Of a stretch of DNA of 64,000 bases, positions 12,081 to 22,790 are shown in pieces. The notes beneath the pieces were generated by a model, which had not been told where the DNA came from, did no database searches, and saw only the letters and a list, made by a program, of their open reading frames with translations. The number at the start of each line of letters is the position of its first letter. Positions within the stretch are counted from its first letter, which is position 1. The DNA is from Phascolarctos cinereus (lineage: Eukaryota; Chordata; Mammalia; Diprotodontia; Phascolarctidae): contig NW_018343955.1 in assembly GCF_002099425.1 (NCBI RefSeq), forward strand, positions 10,187,001-10,251,000, given 5' to 3'. Made by a program: the position numbers and the translations under genes.

Positions 12081-13060
12081 CCCTAGGGTAATCACTCATA
12101 ATGATAGTCTAGAGCTAATCTTTCGATCAGAAGTGACTTCCTCTCTCATTGGCTAAAGAAGAGAATGGTGTGATTGGTTAAGACAATGTCATTCCTTTTG
12201 GGTCTATAAGTAAAAATAGCAAGCAAGTCTGGGAGATGAAGATTAGGAGCCCCACAATCAAACGTCTTCACCTATACCAGAGAGCATCAAGGCCAAGGAA
12301 AAGGGATTTTCTTTCTTCTCCTTCTTCCTCCATTGGCCTTGAGCCAAAGCATCTGAGTTATTAGACCAGTAAAAAAAAAAAAAATTATCCAGCCAAGAGC
12401 TTCTTTGGAGAAGCAGTCACTTGTGGGGGAAGGAAACTTCTGAGAGTATAACTCATCATGGCAGAGAGAAGTGCTGGCTATAGACTGAAGAAAGAACAAA
12501 CCCTGGGAACTTAGCTGAGCAGTTTTCCCAGCAGAGAACTATGACCAAGGGGAAATAAGTGAGGATCCTACAAAAAGAGAAAGTACTTCTAGTAACAGGA
12601 GTTGAATTACCCTTTGTCACATATATATCTTACATGTATATCTCACTACCATTGTCATTTAATGCCATTCTTTTTTTAAGGCAATTGGGGTTAAGTGACT
12701 TGCCCAAGGTCACACAGCTAGGAAGTGTCAAGTGTTTGGTCTGAGGCCGAATTTGAACTCAGGTCCTCCTGACTTCAGGGCCAGTGCTCTATCCACTGTG
12801 CCACCTAGCTGCCCCCATTTAATCCCATTCTTTAGTGGACATTGTATGTATTTGTGGAAGAGAGCACCTCAGATTTGGGGGAATTATTTTTTGTACCAGC
12901 TCTTCTTACTATTCCATCTTAACAAATACCTTTGCTGAAAGTTAATAATTTCTACTGGCTGATTATCAATGGGACGCACAATGGTAGGGGCCTGTGAGTT
13001 GGTGTAGTAGGAATAGCTACCTACAGGATTACCCCCTAGAGCACTTAAAAGTAGTAGTCA
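12080..13060 (+). mobile_element. Possible LTR-like fossil (promoter-bearing block)
   Basis: Two inverted CCAAT boxes ('cattggctaaag' near 12150, 'gattggttaag' near 12173) and a TATA-like 'tctataagtaaa' near 12203 are spaced as in a retroviral LTR or pol II promoter. After the SINE at 12671-12815 the text continues to a 'gggacgcacaatgg' segment. No terminal repeats or matching second LTR were found, so this is tentative. Confidence 0.25.
12671..12815 (-). mobile_element. WSINE1-type SINE with target-site duplication
   Basis: Reverse-orientation head 'gtgccacctagctgcccc' and tail 'ggcaattggggttaag'. Flanking 15-bp repeats at 12656-12670 and 12816-12830 ('catttaatgccattc' / 'catttaatcccattc') differ at one base. 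Confidence 0.9.
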
Positions 13061-13097
13061 CTCCTCAGGGGATCTGACTTTCAGTTTCAGCACAAGT

Positions 13098-13365
13098 TGG
13101 TCAGTTAGGTGATGCCATAGATAAAGCACAGAACTTGAAGTGATGAGAACTGAGTTTGGATTCTGTTTCAGACACTAGCTATGCAACCCTGGACAAGTAA
13201 TTTAACTTCTCTGTGCCTCAGTTTTCACATCTGTAAAATGGGGGGATAATAATTGTACCTACCTCACATGGTTGTTGTAAGAATCAAATAAGTTAACATT
13301 TGTAGAGCACTTTGCACACCTAAGAGTGCCGTATAAATGTTAGCTATTATAGCTATTAATATTAA
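13098..13365 (+). mobile_element. MIR/MAR1-type CORE-SINE
   Basis: 'acaagtaatttaacttctct', 'catctgtaaaatgggggga' and 'tgtagagcactttgcacacc' run in the family order. Confidence 0.7.
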
Positions 13366-13714
13366 GCGCTTCAGAGGAAACATTACATGAGTCACATAAA
13401 TATAATTTAAATAATGAATGAGATGAATTTAGACAAGGGATAAATTATCTTACCTGTAGCAGTTAAGGTTGGGGGAACTCCTGCTTCATTGAGCAAGTGG
13501 GACTTGGGCTAGACCTTGATAGAAAGAGGGAATTCAATTAGGTAGAGGGGAATGGGGGCTGGTAGGAGAGAGACTTCCATGTAGGGACATTGCAGAAGAG
13601 AAAACATTAGAACAAAGCCACAGAGGTAAGAAGATGTAACATATGTTTGTAAGCCAGGAAGTGAAATCTTTTTAGCTTAAACAGAATATTTTATGTAAGG
13701 GAATAGTGGAAGAC

Positions 13715-13960
13715 AATTACTGCTCACACTTACATAGCACTTTACAGATTGTTCTCCTCATAACAATCCTGTGAGGGAAGTAGTACAAGTATTATATCCA
13801 TTTTACAGATGGAAAAACTGAGGCATAAAGATGTTAAGTGACTTATCTGTGGCCACAGACCTAGCAAGTATCAGGACCAGGCAGGACTCAAAATTCTGAA
13901 TTCCAAATTAGAATTTCTAATTCTAAAACCTTCATTCCTTCTACTACACCACACCATACC
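13715..13960 (-). mobile_element. MIR-type SINE
   Basis: 'acatagcactttacagattg', 'ccattttacagatggaaaaa', 'gaggcataaagatgtt'. Confidence 0.65.
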
Positions 13961-14149
13961 ATACTACATGAGCCTGATAAGGCCTTGAATGTCAGCTAGA
14001 CTTCTCTTGTCCCCAGCAGAACACAATGGAAAGCTATGATGAGATGCTGCTGGCACTGATGCTTCAGCAGGACAAATGCTTTAAGGCCTTTTTCCATTGG
14101 CAGAGAGAGAGAGAGAGAAAGATTTACCCCATCTGGAAGAATAGTCTAT

Positions 14150-14445
14150 TGTTATTATTGTCAATCATAACAATAATACTAGCTAGCATTTATTTGTATG
14201 GTGCTTTAAAAGTTTGCAATGTATTTCACATATATTATTTGATCCTTACAAAGGACTGATTCTAGAATCAGAGTTGAAAGCCAGCATTGGTTTTGGAGGC
14301 TGAGAATTTGGGTTCAGATCCTACCTCTGACAATACCTCTGTAACCTCAGGCAAACCTCTCCAGTCTCTTTATCTATAAATTAAGGTGGCTGCAGTAGAT
14401 ATCCCCTAAGACTCCATCCAGCTCTTATTCTATGATCATTCCAGC
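14150..14445. mobile_element. Two SINE fragments in opposite orientation
   Basis: About 14160-14258 is the 3'-derived end of a reverse MIR-type SINE ('ctagctagcatttatttgta'). About 14265-14445 is a forward MIR ('gggttcagatcctacctctg', 'ctctttatctataaattaag'). Confidence 0.5.
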
Positions 14446-14619
14446 CCTGAGAAGCAAAGCCAATACTCACTGTTTCTTGGGTATTCAAACAGAAGATAAA
14501 CAGTAGTGGAAGGGGAAGATAAAAGATTCCTAATCCTAAAAAAGATGGACAGATACACACTTCTGACTGATACTAATAAGTTTCGCTAGTATTGGTAAAG
14601 TGTATCGACCCTCTAAGTG

Positions 14620-15200
14620 TGTAATAACTACATTTCAATAAGTGGAACTGTGTTTCTGCTTGGGATAAAGTTACTTAAATTTAAATTTAAATGATCAAAA
14701 CCAGTCTTTGAAGTACACTCTGAATTAAGATGAAAGGGTCTTTTATTGGCATTATTGAGTTTGGCTCTACCACCAGCCCTGAGCTTCACAATAGAGATAC
14801 ATGGGTTATCTTCACCACCAGAAAGACGTGTGGCTTCATTCCTTTGATTCTCTGGAAGCACGAGCAGCTAAAGCATCTTTGTACTCCACGATCCATCTCC
14901 ATCATAGTCCTTAGGAGCATCATTCCTCCTTTGGATGATAAGAAGGCCATCTTTGTTACTTTCCAGTCCCACTAGAGGGATGCATATAACACAGTGACTC
15001 ATGGTTGTTAGTCACTCCATTTGCTGTCATACTAGACGTCCTCAAAGCCTGCAGAGATCAGTGGGGCTCGCCTGTATTCGGTCACTGTTGTTCAGGATGA
15101 CAAACACACCATCGTTTGTGATGAAAAGTCCCCAAAGGATGAGCCAGAAGAGCCATCAGATCTCCTCTGATCACAGTGATGAGCAATAGTTCTCCATTTC
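14620..15200 (-). pseudogene. Possible processed retrocopy, parent not identified
   Basis: The block has more even base composition than its surroundings and holds several overlapping frames of 60-80 codons on both strands. Read on the minus strand it ends with AATAAA inside 'gccaataaaagacc' (about 14738-14751), as a retrocopied mRNA 3' end would. No protein family was recognised in any frame and no poly(A)/target duplication pair was found. Confidence 0.2.
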
Positions 15201-16420
15201 CAACGAGAATGGAACATTGGAAACAGAACACTGGGAAAAGAATGAGTTAATGACCTGTGGCTGCAGTGGGAAAACTCTTAGACCTAAGAAATACATTTCT
15301 TCCCCAGGGAGTTATTTTTCCTAGAAAAGAGAGTCACAGAGAAGTATCATCCGCCTGCAGGATTAAAATGAGACCCTGCCTAAAGGCAAGGGGTTGAGAT
15401 TGATGAGCTTTCAGGGTCTCTGCAAACCCTGGGATTTTATAGCTTCATCATTGCTTGAAAGTCCAGGGGGGAGGGCAGGGGATGGATAATTTCATTTTGG
15501 GCAAAAGAATGGCAGTGTCGCGTGGGGGTTATTTTTTAACTACAAGGGTGTCCTGTCCAAAAGGCCTATTTTCTTGTTCCCTGTTTTTTAAAAAACTTAA
15601 GTGGGAAAACATAAATACGCAATATGAAAAGAAAAAGAAACATATTATAAGCATAAATATTGAAACAAATACAAAAGGAGAAAAGAAAAAAAGCATTGTC
15701 ATGTGCACAGCAGAACATGAGAGGATTCAAAATATACAGCAATAAATTTCCATTTCAAGAAAGCCTATATAATAAATACTATGTGTTGTGTTCAGAGCTG
15801 TCCATCTTTTCTTTGCTTCCTTGTAAGTTTTCTTTTGTTCTCTGCCAAGACCTGCTTCTGCTATATTTTGTTCCATCTAGGGGATGTCAGAATACTTGAA
15901 CATCAACACAGTTATCAGAGATGACGTCTGTTCCTTGACAGTTCTTGTTTAGCAACCACTTATGGCTTTGGAAGGGGGATGTTTGGTTAAACATTCCACT
16001 TAGTTCTCTGAACTATGTGTCTGAATCCTGGGAAACATGTGTAGTCTAAACACCTGGAGTCCCCAAAATAGTAAATGCTAACAAGCCCCTCCAAATGACC
16101 TCTGCCTGAACTTCTGGTGTGTCATTGATGATGGGTCTGGCAATGAGAGTATGGAAATATGCCCTCACGGTATTGAGGTCATTATTCACGTGGGCACCAA
16201 AAAGCTTTCATTAGTGAGCTATGCTTTATATGCAGAGCTACTGCTTGTGCTGATGCCATCCACAGGAAAAATGTTTTAAAAGCATTAAAGTATAGGTCCT
16301 TTTTCCCATCAGCAGAGAGATAGATTTACACCACCAAGGTGTCTATTGTCTATTGTTATTGTTATTAACAATATTGTTGTTATTGTTATTGTCTATTGTT
16401 ATTAACGTCAACAACAACAA
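15200..16420. other. Intergenic sequence, nothing assigned
   Basis: No gene or clear repeat. 16240-16340 resembles 14050-14130 (see findings). A '(tattgt)n'-like patch lies at 16347-16410. Confidence 0.4.
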
Positions 16421-17250
16421 CAATAATAGCTAGCATTTGTGTAGTGCTTAAGGTTTGCAAAGCACATTACGTGTATTATTTGATCCTTACAAAAAAAAAC
16501 CTCTGAAGTAGGAGCAATTATCATCCCCATTTTGCAGATGAGAAAACTGAAGCAGAGAAAAGGTCCAGGGTCACACAGCTAGAAAGTATCTAAAGTGGGT
16601 TTTGAACTCATTTCTTCCTACCTCTGTTGTGGTTTCATGTGTGTTGTGGGGATCATCTCAAAGAATTCAGAGTCAGACCACCTCTAATCTAAGTATAGGA
16701 ATTTATTGAAATTGATGCCTTTTATGCAGTAAGCTAAGTTCCAAGAAGAACCAGCAACTTCAGAGAAAGCAAGATGGATTTTTATACGGTAAAGATACAA
16801 TTACATAACAGAAATTTTGAATATTAGAAGGACAGAAAGGATTTGTTAAGGGATTAGGTAAGAGGGGAGGATTCCTTCTATGGTACGGTGGTCAAACATC
16901 CTGGTCGTGCTGCTTTCTGATCGGCTCGCTAGATTGTGGTCCTGTCTGATCAAGATGGATAGTTAGGTATTGAGGCCCCGTCTTGGGCTAAATGGATGCT
17001 CTTATTGTGATTGAGTACAAGAATGCACCTGTTCAAATACGTGAACTGGATCCGGGGGCAATGGCTAGCTAGGGGAAGTGGCTACATTGAGTCTTGTGGC
17101 TTGTGGTGTGGTTAAAGCCAGACTGTGTGCTTAAATCAGGACATGCCTGTTGTTTCAGTGGGGCCCAAGGAAGTTAGAATATTGGGGCTGGGGGCAGCTT
17201 TATTGGGATTCCACCAGCTCCAAGGCTAGCCCTCCATCTAGCCAGCCTAC
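16420..17250 (-). mobile_element. MIR-type SINE split by an LTR insertion
   Basis: Left part 16420-16624 ('tagcatttgtgtagtgctta' ... 'tgaactcatttcttcctac') resumes after the LTR at 17217 ('caaggctagccctccatcta'). Joined across the LTR, the host SINE keeps the normal order of a reverse MIR. Confidence 0.75.
16625..17216 (-). mobile_element. Solo LTR of an ERV1/gammaretrovirus-like element (fossil)
   Basis: 592-bp element inside a MIR. On the minus strand it begins TGGTGG and ends CCACAACA (imperfect short inverted ends), with a TATA-like 'ccgtataaaaatcc' and a polyadenylation word 'caataaattcc' in LTR order. Flanking tetranucleotides cctc (16621-16624) and gctc (17217-17220) look like a 4-bp target duplication with one difference, the size usual for gammaretroviruses. 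No internal viral sequence is present. Moderate age. Confidence 0.7.
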
Positions 17251-17254
17251 TTAG

Positions 17255-17490
17255 ATTAAGGAATGTTCAACTTGAAAATTTGGAGATTTTAGTTTAATTC
17301 CTGGTCCTGACATTTAGTTGCTATGTGATAACAGACAAGTCATTTACTTTCTCTGAGTCTTTGTCTTCTTATCTGTAAAATGGGGATAACTGAACTTAAC
17401 AATACCTACTTCCCAGGATTGTTGCAGAGGAAAATCAATACGTAAACCTTAAGGCAACCTATAAATGTAAATTGTTGTTAATGCATTAAT
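17255..17490 (+). mobile_element. MIR SINE
   Basis: 'agacaagtcatttactttct', 'cttatctgtaaaatggggat', 'ttaaggcaacctataaatgt'. Confidence 0.65.
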
Positions 17491-17589
17491 ATTGTTAATG
17501 TAAATCATGATGAAAGCAATCAGAGCAGGAATCAAGAGGTGTGGATGACCCTTGTACACTTTGATATACGTTCATTTACCACGAGGGTT

Positions 17590-17848
17590 TTTGTTGTTCA
17601 GTTGTTTCAGTTGTGTCCAACTCTTCCTGACCCCATTTGGGGTTTTCTTGGCAGAGATACTGGAGTGGTTTGCCACGTCCTTCTCCAGCTCATTTTGCAG
17701 ATGAGGAAACTGAGGCAAACAGGGTGAAGTGACTTGCCCAGTTTCACATGGCTAGTAAGTGTCTGAGGCCGGATTTGAACTCAGGAAGATGAGACCTTTT
17801 GAATTCAGGCCTGGCACTCTATCCACTGCACCACTTAGCTGCCCCAAA
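17590..17848 (-). mobile_element. RTE-tailed marsupial SINE, near full length
   Basis: Begins with the reverse tail 'gttcagttgtttcagttgtg', then 'ttctccagctcattttgcag', and ends at the head 'ccactgcaccacttagctgc'. Confidence 0.85.
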
Positions 17849-18226
17849 ATATAAATATAAGATGATGGAAAATTAGTGAAAGGTTGGGATGAGGATATTG
17901 ATGTGATGGAAGTGGTAAATGATAAAGATGATTTTTATAAAAAGTATTTAGACAAACTGAAGGAGTCAGAAGTAGTGTGTATACATATATGTATGTTTAT
18001 ACATGTATGCGTACATGCATACATGTTTGGAAGAAGAAGAATATTTCCCAGGCTTTACACTAGTCACTGACATTGGAGGTGTGTAGGGGGTGGGAAGGAA
18101 TGATAGTACTAAGGAGCAGTGTGACATATACCATAGAGTCAGGAATACTGGGGATGTCATTGGTCCTCTCTGAGAATGCAGGACAAACAATAACAACAGT
18201 GACAAATGGAATTCAAGCAGGAGTAT

Positions 18227-18500
18227 GCTGGTAAATGTTTAACAACTTACTATCCAAAAAAAGTATTTATGACTTACTTTTTAAAGTTTAATCTGCATTA
18301 CTATTTTCTCTATCACTTTCTTAATTCTAAACTACCAGCAAAACAATAAATCAAGCCCTGATTTGTAGCATTAGCTGATATCCCAAAATACAAATGCTCA
18401 CACTGAAAATTTAGCCTGTAGAAAACCAATATCAGCTGGCTCTAGCTCACCTTGAGTTTCAAGCCATACCTCTGACACATTCTGGCACGATAATAATGAG
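18227..18500. repeat. Unclassified dispersed repeat A, copy 2
   Basis: Collinear with 9715-9990 over about 270 bp ('aaatgtttaacaa', 'tcactttcttaattctaa', 'acaataaatcaagccctgat', 'ctcacactgaaaattta'). Confidence 0.55.
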
Positions 18501-18606
18501 CAACTTATATATAATGAAGCAAGGTCCAAAGTAATTTGCTAAGATGGCAAGTAACCTAGAGTTTTCATCCTGGGAGTTGCTTATATTAAGGAAATTGCAT
18601 GTCCAG

Positions 18607-18608
<2 letters not shown>

Positions 18609-18657
<49 letters not shown>

Positions 18658-18668
18658 TGTGTGTGTGT

Positions 18669-18718
<50 letters not shown>

Positions 18719-18785
18719 AGAGAGGCAGAGAGACAGAGACACAGAGACACAGAGAGAGAGAGAGACAGAGAGAGACAGAAAAAGA
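18609..18785. repeat. (TG)n followed by (GA)n compound microsatellite
   Basis: About 60 bases of GT, then about 110 bases of GA with ACAGAG interruptions. Frames read through it are artefacts. Confidence 0.97.
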
Positions 18786-18859
18786 GAAGAAATGATAACT
18801 TTTCTAGTTATGACTCCAAAGAGGAGGTGTTTGCTTGGTGTGTGATTGTTTGTTTGAAC

Positions 18860-19275
18860 CAAATGTTTCTTAAAAGGAGAGCTGAAATTTGGAACTGTGC
18901 CCAAAAGGCTGTAAAACTGTGCCCACCCTTTGATCTAGCAATGCCACTTCTAGGTCTACATCCCAAAGACATAAAAAGGGGAAAAGGACCTATTTGTATA
19001 AAAATATTTATAGTAGCTCTTTTGTAATGGCTAAGAATTGGAAATTGAAGGAATGCCCATCAATTGGGGAATGGCTGAACAAGATGTGGTATATGATTGT
19101 GTTAGGATATTAATGTGCAATAAGAAATGACAAGCAAGATGATTTCAGAAAAACCTGGAAAGACTTACATGAACTGTTGCAATATGAAGTAAACAGAACC
19201 AAGAGAATTCATTTTATATCCTGCAATTTTGTGGAAGTTAATAATTGTTTCAACTAATTTTAGTTGACTTTCTTT
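18860..19275 (+). mobile_element. L1 LINE 3' end (ORF2 C-terminus)
   Basis: Conceptual translation keeps LLGLHPKDIK, matching LLGIYPKD of mammalian L1 ORF2, then 'IKIFIVALL' and the degenerate equivalents of the terminal KNDE region ('gaaatgacaagcaagatgat'). Truncated at its 5' side. Confidence 0.8.
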
Positions 19276-19364
19276 GGATATATGACTATATCTGTATACA
19301 CATATATAAGCATATGCCTATTATATATATAATTTATAATTTTAAGGAAACATATATTTAATAG

Positions 19365-19605
19365 CTAGCATTTTTAAAACATTTTAAGGTTTGCAAAGTG
19401 CTTCACAGGTTATCTCATTTGAGCCTAATAACAATCCTGATAGTTAAGTACTGTTATCCTCATTTTACAGTTGGGAAGACTGAGGCTTAAAGAGGTCAAG
19501 TGACTTTCCCAAGGTCATACAGCTAGTAAGTATCTTAGAAAGGTTTTGAACTCCGGTTTCTTGACTCAAAGTCCAGCACTCCATCCACTGTACCATCCAG
19601 CTGCA
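19365..19605 (-). mobile_element. MIR-type SINE
   Basis: 'cctcattttacagttgggaa', 'cccaaggtcatacagctagt', 'cactccatccactgtaccat'. Confidence 0.7.
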
Positions 19606-20000
19606 AATTTGCCAATCTCTTCTCTTTTTTGTTCACAAAAGTGTTTAGAGAGATAAATTTTCCAGTAAAGATTGTTTTGGTTGTATCTTTGAAGTTTTGG
19701 CATATTATCTCATTGTTGTTATTATTTTTAATAAAATTAAAGGAATTATCTATTAATTGTATTTATTCTTTGATTCACTAATTCTTTGAATAATTTCATC
19801 TCCAGATAATTTTAATACTTTTTAGCAGCACTTTATTTAATGGAATTTTATTGCATTGTGCATAGTAAATTATTTGTATATACTATTTTTGCTTTTCTGG
19901 ATTTATCAAATTTTTTAAATTTAATTTTAAGTAACATTTTAAGTTCTAAAGTATCTCCCTCCTTCCCTCCCCCACACTAGACAAGGCCATCATCTAACAG

Positions 20001-20001
20001 T

Positions 20002-20032
<31 letters not shown>

Positions 20033-20124
20033 ACACACCCCTCCAGATACATGTATGTATATATGTATCTATATACATATGTGTATATATGTGTATGTAT
20101 GTGTATATGTAAAACCATACTATG

Positions 20125-20158
<34 letters not shown>

Positions 20159-20252
20159 ACACACCCCTCCAGATACATGTATGTATATATGTATCTATAT
20201 ACATATGTGTATATACGTGTATGTATGTGTATATGTAAAACCATACTATGCA
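20001..20252. repeat. Tandem duplication, 126-bp unit x2, each with (TA)n
   Basis: Unit 1 (about 20001-20126) and unit 2 (20127-20252) both read TA run, 'ccacacacccctccagata', then 'aaaaccatactatgca'. Outside the TA runs I count one difference. It lies inside the L1 3' UTR. Confidence 0.9.
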
Positions 20253-22439
20253 TACTTCTATTTATCACTTCTTTCTTTGGAGGTAGATAGCATCTTCCTT
20301 CATAGGTACTTTATAGATCATTTGAATATTTATAATACTCAGAATAGCTTCATTGTTCACAGTTATTCTTCAAATAATACTGTTGTTACTGTCTACAATG
20401 TTGTCTTGGTTCTGTTCATTCACTCTCCATTATTTCATTTAAGACTTTCCATGTTCTTCTAAAATCAACCTGCTCATCATTTCTTACAGCATGGTAATAT
20501 TCCATCACAATCATATACCACAACTTGTTTAGCCATTCCCCAATTAATGGGCATCCCTTCAATTTCTAGTTCTTGGCCACCAAAAAGAGAGCTGCTATAA
20601 ATATTTTAGAACATATAGGTTCTTTTCCTTTTTGCCCTGGTCACCTTGGGAAACAGACCCAATAGTGTTATTGCTGGGTCAAAGAATATGCAGTTTTATA
20701 ACTCTTTGGGCATAATTCCAAACTGCTCTCCAAAATGGTTGAATCAGCTCATAGTTCCACCAACAGTGTATTAGTGTCCTAATTTTTCCACATCCCTTCC
20801 CAACACTTGTCATTTTCCCCTTCTATCATTTTAACCAATCTGATACATATGAGATGATATCTCAAAGTTGTTTTAATTTGTATTTCTCTAATTAATTTTA
20901 TACGATTACAGCTTCAATTTCATTGTCAAAAAACTACTTGTTCACATCTTTTGACCATTTATCAATTATAGAATGATTCATAGTCTCCTAAATTTGACAA
21001 AGTTTTCTACATTTGAGATATGAGACCTTTATCTTGAAAAACTGTCTATAAAAAATTTCCCTTTTTTTGTTTTCCTTCTAATCTTGGCTACATTGGTTTT
21101 ATTTGTACAAACCTTTTTAATTTAATGTAATCAAAATTATCCATTTTACATCTTACAATGCTTTCTATCTCTTGTTTATTCATAAATAATTCTTCTATCC
21201 ATAAGTCTGATGGGTAATATGTTCCATGTTCTTCTAATTTACTTATGATATCTCCATTTATATCTAGGTCATATATCCATTTTGACCTTATCTTGGTAAA
21301 TGGTATAAGATGTTGGTCTATAACTATTTTCTGCCAGACTGTTTCCCAGTCTTCCCAACAATTTTTACCAAATAATGAATTCTTATACCAAAAGCTTAAA
21401 TCTTTACATTTGTCAAACACAAGGTTACTAAAATCATTTACCACTGTGTATTGTATATCTACTTTGTTCTACTGATCTACTTTTCTATATCTTAGCCAGT
21501 ACCAAATAGTTCTGATAATTACCTCCACATAATACAATTTGTTAAGTTGTATGTCCTGACACATGATTAATTTTTTAAAGGTGCCATCACAGTTGGGAAC
21601 ATGTATACTCCTTTTTATTCCCATTTAGTAATTGCCCAAGGTCTATTTTGTCTAAATTTTCTAAAATTCTTTCAGGTCGTTAACTTCTTTTAAATTTATT
21701 TTTTGTTAGATTTATCTAGAACAGAAAATAGTACAATGATTTCTCCCACCATTTTAATTTTGCTGTTTATTTCTCTTTGTGATTCATTTAGTTTTTCCAT
21801 TAAGTATTTTGAAACTATGACATTCAGTACTTATAAGTTAAGAACTTAAATTAAGTCAATTTCTGTTACCTTTAAGCAAAAATGCAGTTTCCCTGTTTAT
21901 TTTTAATTAAGTCTACATTTGCTGCTGTTTTGTTTAAATCATAATTGCTACCCCTCTTGTTTTGTGTTCATGTGAGACATGAGAGTTTGCTCTTTCCCTT
22001 TATTTTAACTCTGTTCAAGTCTTTATGTTTCCAATGTGTTTCTTATAAACAACAAAACTGTAAAATTCTTGCAAAATATTTTTGGATTTTACTTTCTAAT
22101 CTATTCTGCTAATCTCTTCTGTCTTATGGTTTAGTTCATCCCATTCACAGTTATGATAGTTAATTTTTTTTTATTTTCCTGTATTCCATGTTCTTCTTCT
22201 CTATACACCTCTTCTTCTGTTTCAAGTTATTTTATTTTATTTATATTTTATTTCAAGGTTTTTTCCATTTAAATCTTATATCTTTATCCCTACTTCAAGC
22301 TCAAGGTTTGTTTTTCTCATGACTAATCCCTCCCTGAATCTACCCTACCCTATTATTCCCTTTTCTCCTCTTCTCTTCTTATCTATGTCACTGTTAAGTT
22401 GAATGTATTTCTACTTCTTTTTTACATAGTACTAGAAAT

Positions 22440-22790
22440 ATTGGCTATATCAATAGGATCAGAAAAAAGTGAGATAATAATCAGGTAAAGAAAAAACAAA
22501 ATTATCACTTTTTGCAGATGATTTGATTTTATAATTAAAGAACCCTAAAAAGTCAACTAAAAATTAATTGGAACAATAACTTCAGGAAACTTGTAGGATA
22601 TAAAAGAAATCCACATGAATTATCAACATTTCTATATGCTACCAATAAAATCCAGCAGGAAGAAATGAAATTTAAAATTACCTCAGAATATGTAAAATAT
22701 TTGAAAATCTATCCTCTAAGATATACAAAAGAACTATATATACATTATAAACAACTGTTTGCAGGACTAAAGATACACCTAAGTAATTAG
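22440..22790 (+). mobile_element. Inverted L1 ORF2 reverse-transcriptase fragment
   Basis: Plus-strand text 'tttttgcagatgatttgatt' encodes the FADDLIL catalytic box of LINE reverse transcriptase, followed by KSTK-like, 'catttctatatgctacc' (FLYAT) and 'aaaagaactatatatac' (KELYI) blocks. It lies between the ORF1 and endonuclease parts of the minus-strand L1. Confidence 0.7.

Noticed and set aside
19990-20462. Tyr/Ile-rich frames of up to 135 codons
   Set aside because: They arise from TA/TG microsatellites and the 126-bp tandem duplication in an L1 3' UTR.
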